Assembly: GCF_001700435.1 (NCBI RefSeq)
Contig: NZ_LYPC01000027.1
Span: 248,380 to 312,379, forward strand
DNA: 64,000 nucleotides
Reading direction: 5' to 3'
Source of the DNA: Paenibacillus pectinilyticus
GTDB lineage: Bacteria > Bacillota > Bacilli > Paenibacillales > NBRC-103111
Shown here piece after piece: positions 45,340-53,958 of this stretch. The position numbers and the translations under genes were made by a program. The notes below the pieces were generated by a model. That model saw nothing but the letters and a program-made list of their open reading frames with translations. It made no database searches and was not told the DNA's origin. Each line of letters starts with the position of its first letter. Position 1 is the stretch's first letter.

Positions 45340-45538
45340 TGCTGAATAGGGAATCCTGGAGTGCTTATCGATTCAGAAATCGTGATTATTCATGCGATAA
45401 GCCCACGGCGAGTGCGTATTGGTGGCATGAGGTGCTGTTTTGAGCGCATACCTGCATAATAAGTAATCCTAGCGTGCCTATTGCTTCAGATCTCGCAATC
45501 ATTCATGCAATAAGCCCAATGCGGGTGCTTATTAGTCA
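45340..45538. repeat. Two diverged direct repeats with internal palindrome
   Basis: About 86 bases starting at 45340 and again at 45453 align throughout (AATCCT, GTGC, TATT, CATTCATGC.ATAAGCCCA). Each has an inverted repeat: GCTTATCG ... CGATAAGC in the first and GCCTATTG ... CAATAAGC in the second. No gene lies here. Confidence 0.7.
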
Positions 45539-45617
45539 GAAGAAGACAGCTGCCCTTGAAATAGAAGCTGCTTACTGGACACCCTCACATTAGTTGAATG
45601 CATATTACTAGCACGCA

Positions 45618-47570
45618 TTACTTCGAAGTTACAAGCTCCTTTTTCTCCTCTTGAACCTGCTTAACCTCTGAAGATTCCACTTGTTTATGTAAATCACGTT
45701 GCTCCAACAAGGGGTCAATGCTCGCAACGCCGTCCATAGTTGAGATTGGTTCAACGACATACGCTTCGTTCTTTTCATCTATGTACACCTTATCAAGATC
45801 CTCTGACGCAATGCTGGATACAAGATCATTGCTTTCGTCGCCATCACCCTCAGCAATCTGAAATTTACTGATTTCAGCGAATAACTGCTGCGCAAGCTCC
45901 AAGATATCATCCGACTCTTCGGCGATTCGGCGGATCGACGCATCTTGCTGGATGCTGGTTGAATTGACTTCTTCTACGCCTGCGGCCGTTTCCTGCGCAA
46001 TCGCTGCTACGAATTGGACCGAATCAACGAGGTGATCATTTTTCGATTGTGCTTGTTCAATCTTCTGATGAATTTGTTCGATCTGCACGCGAATGCCTAA
46101 CGTGGATTGTTCAATTCGGCTGAAAGAGCCGAATGTTTCCTCCACGTGGTTGCTCTGCGTCAACGCAGACGCACGAGCGTCAACCATGGAACGCTGCAGC
46201 TCTTCGATCTGTACTTGCAGCGTTCCGATAATCCCACTGATCGTCTTCGACGATCCGTTGGTCTGCAGAGACAGATCGCGCACTTCGTCCGCGATGACAG
46301 AGAAGCCGCGTCCGTGTACGCCGGCTCTGGCCGCTTCGATCGCGGCATTCAACGCAAGCACATTCGTTTGCGTTGAAATCTCCATGATCGAGCGCACGAT
46401 GGCGCCGATCTGTTTCGAGCTGGCGCTGAGCGTCTGCATCGCCGCATCAACCTTTTGCAGCAGAAGCTGCGACTGTGCTGTCGATGCTTTCAGCGCCTGC
46501 ACAGATGCCGTACCTTGCTGCGTACTCACCGCAGCCTCGTCACTGCTGCGCTTCATTTCATTTGTAAACGCGCTGATATCGCGGATTTCCGTTTCGAGCT
46601 CAGCAATGAGCAGTGAGCTGCTCTCTGTTTTCATCGCCTGCTCATCAGCACCAGTTGAAATTTCGTGAATAGCCTTGAGAATGTCCGAATTTGCTGAAGC
46701 TGTCAGTTGTGAGAACCGATGAAATTCATGCGAATGATCCGATAGGGATGACGCGATTCCTTTGGTTGCGCCAAGCATGCCGCGAACCTGCTTTATCATC
46801 TGATCAAAGCTGTTGCTTAACTGACCGAGTTCATCTTTGGCGGTGGAGTTAATGGTGTGTGTCAAATCACCAGCAGCTATACGTGAAACAGCTCGTTGCA
46901 GCATGGAAATCGGACGGGTGAAAGACGTAATAATGAGGAAAGCGATGACCAAAGTCAAGAAAAAGACAATGGCGGAAGCCACCAACATAATGTTGCGGCT
47001 GTTATCGAGAGCTTTGGAAGAATCGGCAATGGCCTGTGCGGCACCATCCGCATATGTCACATAGAACTTATCGACTAAACCGAAGATGTTATCCTTTAAT
47101 TCTTGCGACTCACTATATAGATACAATAGATTAATTTGAAGGTCGGTTGGTTTGATGCTCGTGTCCTGTACCATTTTGGCTGCCGTATCGAAGTTATTAA
47201 TGTAATCAACAGAGGCTTGGATTAAAAGGCTGCGCCATTTCTGCTGCTCGGGTGTGCTGGCCGTATCTCCAATTCGTTGAATGGAATCGTTATAAGGCTT
47301 CCGTTTACTATTATATTTCTCAATAAATTCAGGTTTCTTGGAAATCTCAAGTCCTGAGGCGATGATATTCATTTCTTGCACCAGATTTTTAAGCTCAAGT
47401 GCCATGACCTTCAAATCGACTTTATCGTTCTGATCTGTCATGTGCTGCTTAATCTGCGTGACCTGATGGAGATTGAACAGGGCTACGGCCAAGAAAATAA
47501 GCAGCACGCCGCTGAAGCTGGCGATCAGTTTTGCACGCATAGAGAAGTTGGACAAAGACAAATACCTCAT
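45618..47570 (-). CDS. Methyl-accepting chemotaxis protein
   Basis: 650 residues from the ATG after AGGAGGTATACAT. Transmembrane helix about 11-33, an extracellular four-helix-bundle-like sensor to about 190, second helix about 192-215, HAMP (TRPISMLQRAVSRIAAGDLT), and a cytoplasmic signalling domain whose hairpin tip contains EISTQTNVLALNAAIEAARA followed by GRGFSVIADEVRDLS. An unusual acidic tail of about 70 residues (SNDLVSSIASEDLDKVYIDE ...) follows the signalling helices. The ligand is unknown. It is divergent from pstS, and a PhoP-like hexamer pair points towards it. Confidence 0.95.
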   Translation of the reverse strand: MRYLSLSNFSMRAKLIASFSGVLLIFLAVALFNLHQVTQIKQHMTDQNDKVDLKVMALELKNLVQEMNIIASGLEISKKPEFIEKYNSKRKPYNDSIQRIGDTASTPEQQKWRSLLIQASVDYINNFDTAAKMVQDTSIKPTDLQINLLYLYSESQELKDNIFGLVDKFYVTYADGAAQAIADSSKALDNSRNIMLVASAIVFFLTLVIAFLIITSFTRPISMLQRAVSRIAAGDLTHTINSTAKDELGQLSNSFDQMIKQVRGMLGATKGIASSLSDHSHEFHRFSQLTASANSDILKAIHEISTGADEQAMKTESSSLLIAELETEIRDISAFTNEMKRSSDEAAVSTQQGTASVQALKASTAQSQLLLQKVDAAMQTLSASSKQIGAIVRSIMEISTQTNVLALNAAIEAARAGVHGRGFSVIADEVRDLSLQTNGSSKTISGIIGTLQVQIEELQRSMVDARASALTQSNHVEETFGSFSRIEQSTLGIRVQIEQIHQKIEQAQSKNDHLVDSVQFVAAIAQETAAGVEEVNSTSIQQDASIRRIAEESDDILELAQQLFAEISKFQIAEGDGDESNDLVSSIASEDLDKVYIDEKNEAYVVEPISTMDGVASIDPLLEQRDLHKQVESSEVKQVQEEKKELVTSK

Positions 47571-47662
47571 ATGTATACCTCCTATAAAATGACAAGCCTA
47601 GACATTTTCCGTCTAACTACTTATTAATATAGGGGGCTTCTATTAACTAAAGCGTCGAACTA

Positions 47663-47679
47663 TGTAAATGAATTGTAAA
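47663..47679 (-). promoter_or_regulatory. PhoP-box-like pair oriented towards the chemoreceptor
   Basis: On the minus strand TTTACA-ATTCA-TTTACA: two hexamers at 11-bp spacing, matching the PhoP repeat TTHAYA of Bacillus. Confidence 0.5.
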
Positions 47680-47687
47680 TTAAAAGT

Positions 47688-47726
47688 TTTACATTACGTT
47701 AACGTTTCGTGGGTTTGGAGTTTACA
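47688..47726 (+). promoter_or_regulatory. PhoP-box array upstream of pstS
   Basis: TTTACA at 47688, TTAACG at 47699 and TTTACA at 47721: starts 11 and 22 bases apart, all in one 11-bp phase. A possible -10 (TATAGA, 47741-47746) lies about 80 bases before the pstS ATG. Confidence 0.65.
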
Positions 47727-47826
47727 TTCGGTTGTTAGGATATAGAAGTAAGGTCGTTCGACACAAGCGAGACGGGGATCGAACACAAACAAACTAGAAA
47801 CATAAACTCAAAGGAGGACATGCTAA

Positions 47827-48729
47827 ATGTTTAACTTCATGTCGAAAAAAGGAATCACATTCACACTATCCGCGGTACTTATGATGGGGGCTTTGGCTGG
47901 TTGCGGTACAAAATCGGAGACAAAAACTCCTGCGGCAACAACAGCAGCAACAACGGCAGCAACAGCAACTCCTAAAGTAGAATTGACGGGTACAGTAACA
48001 GCATCAGGATCAAGCGCACTTCTTCCATTGGTTAAACAAGCAGCAACTGAGTTTATGGAAAAGAACCCAAAAGTAACAATTAACGTAACTGCAGGCGGTT
48101 CAGGCGTAGGCGTTAAAAACGTATCTGATGGTACATCTGACATTGGTAACTCCGATGTTGAGCCAGCTGCTGAATTTAAAGATAAAGGTCTAGTTGACCA
48201 CCAAGTAGCAATCGCTCCATTCGCACTAATCGTAAATAAAGATGTAAAAGTAGATAACGTAACAAAAGCTCAAGCAGCAGACATCTATACTGGTAAAGTT
48301 ACAAACTGGAAAGAAGTTGGCGGCGCTGACGCGAAAATCGTTCTTGTACACCGTCCAGATAGCTCAGGTTCCCGTACACTTGTTAAGAACATCATCTTGG
48401 ATGGCAAAGATTTCTCCAAAGAAGGTATCGTTCAAGAAAACAGTGGTGCTATGAAAACAGCAGTTGTAGGTCAATCCGGTTCCATTGGTTATGTTGATAC
48501 ACCGTACATCGATGATACAGTTAAAGCTTTGAAAATTGATGGCGTAGCTTTTTCCGAAGAAAACATCAAAAACGGCACTTACAAATTGTTTGGTGTTGAG
48601 CATATGTACACAAAAGGTGAAGCAAAAGATGCGACTAAAGCATTCATCGACTACATCACTACAAAAGAATTCCAAGGTAAGCAAGTTCGTGATTTGAAGT
48701 TCTTACCAGCTGATTTGTTGAAAAAATAA
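47827..48729 (+). CDS. pstS: Phosphate-binding lipoprotein PstS
   Basis: 300 residues. Lipobox ALAGC (Cys26) and an Ala/Thr-rich linker, then the PstS fold: TVTASGSSALLPLVKQAATE, GGSGVGVKNVSDGTSDIGNS, VHRPDSSGSRTLVKN and NSGAMKTAVVGQSGSIGYVD, regions that contact phosphate. It captures orthophosphate outside the cell for PstCAB. AAGGAGGACATGC precedes the ATG. A terminator-like hairpin and a second promoter separate it from pstC, so binding protein can be made in excess. Confidence 0.96.
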   Translation: MFNFMSKKGITFTLSAVLMMGALAGCGTKSETKTPAATTAATTAATATPKVELTGTVTASGSSALLPLVKQAATEFMEKNPKVTINVTAGGSGVGVKNVSDGTSDIGNSDVEPAAEFKDKGLVDHQVAIAPFALIVNKDVKVDNVTKAQAADIYTGKVTNWKEVGGADAKIVLVHRPDSSGSRTLVKNIILDGKDFSKEGIVQENSGAMKTAVVGQSGSIGYVDTPYIDDTVKALKIDGVAFSEENIKNGTYKLFGVEHMYTKGEAKDATKAFIDYITTKEFQGKQVRDLKFLPADLLKK

Positions 48730-48744
48730 GTTATACACACCAAG

Positions 48745-48779
48745 GGCGTCTGCATACACATGCAGCGCTCTTTTTTTAT
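48745..48779 (+). terminator. Terminator/attenuator between pstS and pstC
   Basis: GGGCG(T)CTGCAT / ATGCAGCGCTC stem with a 4-base loop, then TTTTTTT. Expected to limit read-through from pstS. Confidence 0.8.
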
Positions 48780-48793
48780 GCCATCATAAAACT

Positions 48794-48850
48794 TTTACAT
48801 TCCCTTAACATTTCATTTACGATCCACAAACATTCATATCCTATTATAAT
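48794..48850 (+). promoter_or_regulatory. PhoP boxes and promoter upstream of pstC
   Basis: TTTACA (48794), TTAACA (48805) and TTTACG (48816), each exactly 11 bases apart, with a weak fourth (CAAACA, 48827). A perfect TATAAT at 48845-48850 follows, about 40 bases before pstC. Confidence 0.75.
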
Positions 48851-48889
48851 AGTAAGTCTTGTGTACCGAAGAGAAAGGGGAGTCACCCA

Positions 48890-49825
48890 GTGAATTCCGT
48901 AGTAGATCAACTATCCAGCCTGAAATCAGATGAAAATCGCCCAGTCATCACCAAGTGGACTCAGAATCAGCATAGGCAAGACAGAATGATGAGATGGGTG
49001 TTTGTCGGCAGCGCTGCCTTAGTGTCTGCAATCATATTCTCAATCATTGTTTTCGTCGGCATGCAAGGGGTCAAAACGTTTAAGGATGTCAGTCCTTTGG
49101 AGTTTTTCTTCTCAACCGATTGGACACCGAGTCAAAATAAATTTGGAGCTTTTCCTTTTCTATACAGCACATTGCTCATGACACTTGTTGCTGTCATTAT
49201 CTCTGTGCCGCTTGCACTGTCAGGCGCACTGTTCATGGCGAAGATCGCACCGAAATGGATGCGTGAAATTATGCGTCCGGCAACGGATTTATTCGTCGGG
49301 ATTCCGTCAGTCGTATATGGGTTGATCGGGATGACGGTTATCGTTCCTGCACTCGGTAAAATAACAGGCGGCATCGGCTACGGGATTTTGCCCGCGGCGA
49401 TTATCCTAGCCATCATGATTCTACCGACTATTCTCTCCATTTCGGAAGATGCAATTCGCTCACTTCCTGGCAGATTAGAGGAAGCATCCTTAGCGCTTGG
49501 CGCAACACGCTGGCAAACCATGTGGCGCGTACTGCTACCAGCTGCAAGACCAGGTATTCTTACAGCGATCATCCTAGGGATGGGACGTGCGATAGGTGAA
49601 ACGATGGCGGTCTTCATGGTTATCGGGAACTCCCCGCAAATGCCGAAATCGTTGTTAGATTCTACAACCGTATTAACGACAGCTATTGTGAAAGATATGG
49701 GGAACACGAATTACGGAACAGCATGGAATAATGCGCTCTACTTGATGGCTTTAGTTTTGCTTGTCATCTCCTTATCTCTTATTCTCGTGATCCGTATCGT
49801 AGCTAAGAGGAGTGAACTTAAATGA
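48890..49825 (+). CDS. pstC: Phosphate ABC transporter permease PstC
   Basis: 311 residues from a GTG that follows AAAGGGGAG. Six membrane helices, the first VFVGSAALVSAIIFSIIVFV. Typical PstC segments: GAFPFLYSTLLMTLVAVIIS, VYGLIGMTVIVPALG and the cytoplasmic EEASLALGATRWQTMWRVLL that meets the ATPase, then GRAIGETMAVFMVIGN. Overlaps pstA by four bases (ATGA). Confidence 0.96.
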   Translation: MNSVVDQLSSLKSDENRPVITKWTQNQHRQDRMMRWVFVGSAALVSAIIFSIIVFVGMQGVKTFKDVSPLEFFFSTDWTPSQNKFGAFPFLYSTLLMTLVAVIISVPLALSGALFMAKIAPKWMREIMRPATDLFVGIPSVVYGLIGMTVIVPALGKITGGIGYGILPAAIILAIMILPTILSISEDAIRSLPGRLEEASLALGATRWQTMWRVLLPAARPGILTAIILGMGRAIGETMAVFMVIGNSPQMPKSLLDSTTVLTTAIVKDMGNTNYGTAWNNALYLMALVLLVISLSLILVIRIVAKRSELK

Positions 49826-50679
49826 CAAGTAAAACAACAGATCGTATCGCGACGGTTTACTTCTGGTCATCAGGCATTATCATTATCGGGATTCTCGCAT
49901 GGTTTCTCGTACGCATACTAGGCGATGGCATCCCTCATCTATCTTGGCATTTCATTTTCGGAAAGCCTGAAGAGATTAAAGCCGGCGGTGGGGTTGGGCC
50001 GCAATTATTCAACTCGTTCTATGTCTTATTTTTATCCCTTGTGATCTCAATTCCTATCGGATTATTCTCCGGTATTTACTTAGCTATTTATGCGCAAAAG
50101 AATTGGTTTACGGACCTCGTTCGAGTATCCGTTGAGGCGCTGTCTTCTGTGCCGTCCATCGTATTTGGTCTGTTCGGATTTCTCTTGTTCGCTAATTTAC
50201 TAGGGCTTAAATTCTCCTTAATCGGCGGCGCGGCAACTGTTGCCCTCTTGAACTTGCCTGTTATGGTTCGTGTTACGGAAGAAGCTATACGTACAGTGCC
50301 TGATTCCTATTGGGAAGCTAGCCTTGCGCTAGGCTCCACGAAATGGCAGGCGATTCGCAAAGTGTTAATTCCAGCTGCATTGCCAAGTCTCATTACAGGG
50401 ATCACGCTGATTGCTGGTCGTGCTCTTGGGGAATCCGCAATTCTTATTTATACAGCAGGTTTATCGGTTTCTCGTTTCTTTCCAGATTTCAATCCGCTCA
50501 AAATGGGAGAGACCCTCTCCGTTCATTTATGGTATATCGGTGCAGAATCACTCGTCCCTGATGCGAAAGACATTGCGAAAGGCAGTGCAGCTTTATTGCT
50601 GATCGTTGTTCTTCTCTTCAATCTACTAGTGTCTATACCAAGCCGAATTCTACAAAAAAGACTTTCCGGAGGGAAATAA
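49822..50679 (+). CDS. pstA: Phosphate ABC transporter permease PstA
   Basis: 285 residues. Six helices, first VYFWSSGIIIIGILAWFLV. EAA-type loop WEASLALGSTKWQAIRKVLI, then TGITLIAGRALGESAILIYT as in PstA. Pairs with PstC to form the phosphate channel. Its stop is followed after three bases by pstB, whose ribosome site GGAGGGAAATAAC lies inside the pstA end. Confidence 0.95.
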   Translation: MTSKTTDRIATVYFWSSGIIIIGILAWFLVRILGDGIPHLSWHFIFGKPEEIKAGGGVGPQLFNSFYVLFLSLVISIPIGLFSGIYLAIYAQKNWFTDLVRVSVEALSSVPSIVFGLFGFLLFANLLGLKFSLIGGAATVALLNLPVMVRVTEEAIRTVPDSYWEASLALGSTKWQAIRKVLIPAALPSLITGITLIAGRALGESAILIYTAGLSVSRFFPDFNPLKMGETLSVHLWYIGAESLVPDAKDIAKGSAALLLIVVLLFNLLVSIPSRILQKRLSGGK

Positions 50680-50682
50680 CAT

Positions 50683-51444
50683 ATGCCGACCAAACATAAG
50701 ATTAAAGCAGATAAGCTGAATTTATTTTACGGAGAAAATCATGCCCTTCACGATATCGAGTTGAGTATCGAAACAGGAACTATCGCTGCTTTGATCGGTC
50801 CATCGGGCTGTGGTAAATCCACCTTCTTACGTACGTTGAATCGGATGAATGACCTGATCGACAGCGTAAGAATTACAGGAAATGTCTCTGTGGATGGCCA
50901 TAACATTTATGGTACTGATTCTGATGTCGTGTCGCTGCGTAAACGCGTCGGCATGGTATTCCAACGCCCGAATCCGTTCCCAATGAGCATCTATGATAAC
51001 ATCGCATATGGTCCGCGTATTCATGGCACGAAGAAGAAAGCCGTGCTTGATGAAATCGTAGAGCGCAGTCTTGTACAAGCTGCACTTTGGGACGAAGTTA
51101 AAGATCGACTGCACAAGTCTGCCATGGGCTTATCTGGCGGTCAGCAACAACGTTTATGTATTGCTCGCTTACTAGCGGTAGAACCTGATGTTCTGCTTAT
51201 GGATGAGCCTACATCGGCTCTGGATCCGATTTCGACACTGAAAGTCGAAGAACTGACACAAACCTTGAAAGAGAAGTATACGATCATCATCGTGACACAT
51301 AACATGCAACAAGCAGCGAGAATATCAGATATGACCTCCTTCTTCCTTAACGGTTATTTAGTAGAAACGGATAAAACCGATAAGATCTTCACCAATCCGA
51401 ATGATCAACGTACAGAAGATTACATTACAGGTCGATTCGGTTAA
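50683..51444 (+). CDS. pstB: Phosphate ABC transporter ATP-binding protein PstB
   Basis: 253 residues. Complete ATPase motifs: Walker A GPSGCGKST, Q-loop MVFQRPNPFPMSIYDN, signature LSGGQQQRLCIAR, Walker B VLLMDEPTSALDP and the switch His in VTHNMQQAAR. The PNPFPMS form of the Q-loop and the RTLNRMNDLI segment are specific to PstB. It powers the PstCA channel. Confidence 0.97.
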   Translation: MPTKHKIKADKLNLFYGENHALHDIELSIETGTIAALIGPSGCGKSTFLRTLNRMNDLIDSVRITGNVSVDGHNIYGTDSDVVSLRKRVGMVFQRPNPFPMSIYDNIAYGPRIHGTKKKAVLDEIVERSLVQAALWDEVKDRLHKSAMGLSGGQQQRLCIARLLAVEPDVLLMDEPTSALDPISTLKVEELTQTLKEKYTIIIVTHNMQQAARISDMTSFFLNGYLVETDKTDKIFTNPNDQRTEDYITGRFG

Positions 51445-51467
51445 CACCAATAGAAGGAGAGATGCAC

Positions 51468-52127
51468 ATGGATGCAAGACCGGGGTTTCATCAGTCATTG
51501 GCGTTGCTGCAAAAAGAATTGCAGCAAATGGGAGAGAGCGTAGAAAAATTAATTTTTAAATCAGTGGAGTCATTAGCCAATCTTGATGAAAAGGCCGCAC
51601 AGCAAGTCATCCAAACCGATGATTTGATTGATGATTATCTAACGACAATAGATGAATTATGTTTGCGTCTTATCGCGTTGCAACAACCAATGGCAAGTGA
51701 CCTGCGTATCATTGGGACGGCACTCAAGATCGCAACTGATCTAGAACGTATTGCGGATCATGCGGTAGATATTGCGAAGATTACCATTCGGTTCTCCGGT
51801 GAAGAGCTTGTGAAGCCGCTTGAAGTCATCCCGCAAATGGCGGAAATTGCCATCGAGATGCTGCACGAAAGCCTGCTTTCCTATACAGAACGCGACGTTC
51901 ACAGAGCGGCATCGCTTGCCGAGAAAGATGATCGCGTAGATAAGCTATACAGCACTGTGATGCAGGAGCTGATGGGCATGATGGGTACGGATTATCATCG
52001 CAATCGTCAATTGACTCATCTGCTCTTCGTAGCGCATTTCCTAGAGCGCGTAGCGGATCATACAACGAATATTGGTGAAGGCGTGATCTATATGGTCACG
52101 GGGAAACGCAAAGATCTAAATGTTTAA
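51468..52127 (+). CDS. phoU: Phosphate transport/signalling regulator PhoU
   Basis: 219 residues from the second of two close ATGs (MDARPGFHQSL), which is 8 bases from AGAAGGAGAG; the ATG at 51462 would be too near. Two PhoU three-helix bundles with the metal-binding signatures ERIADHAVDIAKI and ERVADHTTNIGEGVIYMV. PhoU links Pst transport activity to PhoR signalling and limits phosphate uptake. Last gene of the pst operon. Confidence 0.95.
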   Translation: MDARPGFHQSLALLQKELQQMGESVEKLIFKSVESLANLDEKAAQQVIQTDDLIDDYLTTIDELCLRLIALQQPMASDLRIIGTALKIATDLERIADHAVDIAKITIRFSGEELVKPLEVIPQMAEIAIEMLHESLLSYTERDVHRAASLAEKDDRVDKLYSTVMQELMGMMGTDYHRNRQLTHLLFVAHFLERVADHTTNIGEGVIYMVTGKRKDLNV

Positions 52128-52136
52128 CACATAAAA

Positions 52137-52184
52137 AAAAGAGGATGCTCGAAGCCATGTAAGTGGCGGGGCATCCTCTTTTTG
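52137..52184. terminator. Bidirectional terminator after phoU
   Basis: AAAGAGGATGC ... GCATCCTCTTT with a loop of about 24 bases, A-run on the left and T-run on the right. Separates convergent phoU and the kinase fusion gene. Confidence 0.85.
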
Positions 52185-52226
52185 CATTTTGTAATAAATG
52201 AAAAATCTTTTCTTGGTGACACTCAG

Positions 52227-53798
52227 TTATCCTGCGGAAAGCGGGAAACGAATCATGAACGTTGTGCCTAACGAGCTCGAGTTCACGGTTATGGTGGCAC
52301 GGTGCCGCGCTGCTATGCTGTAGCAGATAGCTAGACCAAGCCCTGTTCCTTCGTCCTTCGTTGTGAAAAAAGGGCGTCCGAGCTTCTCCAGATGCTCAGG
52401 TTGGATGCCAGAGCCTTGATCAGCGATCATAAGGACGACATGTTCGGCTTCTTGAAAGGTTTCAATTGTCAGCGTGCCGCCCATACTCATCGCTTCCAGT
52501 CCATTCATACACATGTTCAAGATAAGCTGACGCATTTCCTTATCGTCGAGCTGAATCTCTGGACAATAACCGAACTGTCCATTAACGTGTTTACCTGACA
52601 TGACAGCCTCTGCTTGAATCAATGGCAGCAAGCTCTCAATAATCCGATTCAAACTCTCTGGTCGTTGATAGGATTGTTTATTTTTGGCAAGAGAAAGGTA
52701 TTCCGTAATAATATCGTTCGCACGATCCAATTCCTCTAACATGATAGGAATATATTCTTTTTGCATATGGCGATCATTCTCACGAAACAGCTGCAGGAAG
52801 CCGCGAATGGTCGTCATCGGATTCCGAATTTCATGCGCAATGCCTGCAGCCATTTCACCGACAAGGTTTAATTGCGCTAAGCGGGCCATTTCGGATTCAA
52901 ACCTTAAGCTTTCCGTAATATCAACAGCGACTTCAAGCAAGCAGCTCTCATCCTCGATATCAATAATCTCGGTGGAAAGGAGGGCAAATCGGACTTCACC
53001 TGATTTCGTTTCATACCGAACCTTTTCGTTACGAACGATATCACCTGTTTTTGTTGGCATGTTTTGCTCGTTGCGCATCAGATCGAGTGCGGTGCCGATG
53101 ACTTCATTGCCATAGCCGGTATGCTCTTTCCAGCTTTCATTTACATCAATATACGTGAGTTCTGGTAGACGTCGGATCGCCATCAAGGAAGGGGAGAGGA
53201 TGAACATTTTTTTGAAATGCTCCTGGGAGTTCATGAGTTTCTCGTGCGCATCCACGAGCTCCGAGGTGCGCTCTTCGACCCATTTCTCAAGGAGCACGTT
53301 CTGTTCAATTAATTTCTCCTCAGCTTCTGCCAGCTTGCGATTCGTTTCTTCCAGCGCTAGCGTGCGTTTGTGTAGAAGCTCACTCTGAGATTTCAATTGC
53401 TGATGGTTCAAATGCATATTTACGAATCCATCCACTTTCATGCGCAGCATTTTGGGATGAACAGGTTTAAATAAGTAATCGATGGAACCCACATGATAGC
53501 CTCGCAAAACATGCTCAATAGAGGTACTGAGAGCGGTTAAGAAAATAATCGGAATATCCTGACATGCTTTCCGTTGCTTGATGAGTTCGACCGTTTCAAA
53601 ACCGCTAAGCCCTGGCATTTGCACATCCATCAAAATAACCGCGATATGATCAGCAGGCTCTTTTAATAAATATCGCAGAGCTTCCTCCCCTGATTGTAAC
53701 GAAATCACGTCATAGGAAGAAGAGGCCAAAATACTATTCAGTGCCAGCAAGTTTTCATAGCGATCATCTACCGCCAAGATTTTTACTTGTTGTTCCAT
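52227..53798 (-). CDS. Response regulator-PAS-histidine kinase fusion protein
   Basis: 523 residues, no membrane segment. Receiver domain 1-125 (ILAVDD, phosphoacceptor Asp in VILMDVQMPGLSG near 59, FLTAL, FKPV), a long coiled coil about 130-190, a PAS-like domain about 195-300 (LPELTYIDVNESWKEHTGY), HisKA with H-box AGIAHEIRNPMTTIRGF, and HATPase (NLILNMCMNGLEAM-type N-box, DQGSGIQPEH, GTGLGLAICYSI). The kinase half resembles soluble sporulation kinases (KinA/KinE-like) and the PhoR class, but with an N-terminal receiver, so it may be controlled by phosphorylation itself. Start preceded by GGAAAGGATAAGCG. It is divergent from the c-di-GMP gene. Confidence 0.92.
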   Translation of the reverse strand: MEQQVKILAVDDRYENLLALNSILASSSYDVISLQSGEEALRYLLKEPADHIAVILMDVQMPGLSGFETVELIKQRKACQDIPIIFLTALSTSIEHVLRGYHVGSIDYLFKPVHPKMLRMKVDGFVNMHLNHQQLKSQSELLHKRTLALEETNRKLAEAEEKLIEQNVLLEKWVEERTSELVDAHEKLMNSQEHFKKMFILSPSLMAIRRLPELTYIDVNESWKEHTGYGNEVIGTALDLMRNEQNMPTKTGDIVRNEKVRYETKSGEVRFALLSTEIIDIEDESCLLEVAVDITESLRFESEMARLAQLNLVGEMAAGIAHEIRNPMTTIRGFLQLFRENDRHMQKEYIPIMLEELDRANDIITEYLSLAKNKQSYQRPESLNRIIESLLPLIQAEAVMSGKHVNGQFGYCPEIQLDDKEMRQLILNMCMNGLEAMSMGGTLTIETFQEAEHVVLMIADQGSGIQPEHLEKLGRPFFTTKDEGTGLGLAICYSIAARHRATITVNSSSLGTTFMIRFPLSAG

Positions 53799-53896
53799 CG
53801 CTTATCCTTTCCGGGCGAGATCAACTATACGCACCTTACAATCCATACCTTCCTTTTCGCGGAAAAAGTGGAATTCCCTCTTTTTTAATTAAAGTC

Positions 53897-53924
53897 TTTA
53901 CATACATTTTACATATGGTTAATC
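53897..53924 (+). promoter_or_regulatory. PhoP-box array upstream of the EAL-CBS-GGDEF gene
   Basis: TTTACA (53897), TTTACA (53908) and TTAATC (53919), each 11 bases apart, 35-60 bases before the start codon, with a possible -10 (TAGACT) near 53945. Same layout as the pstC site. Confidence 0.6.
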
Positions 53925-53958
53925 TTACCTATCATTTGGTCTGATAGACTGGAGATAC

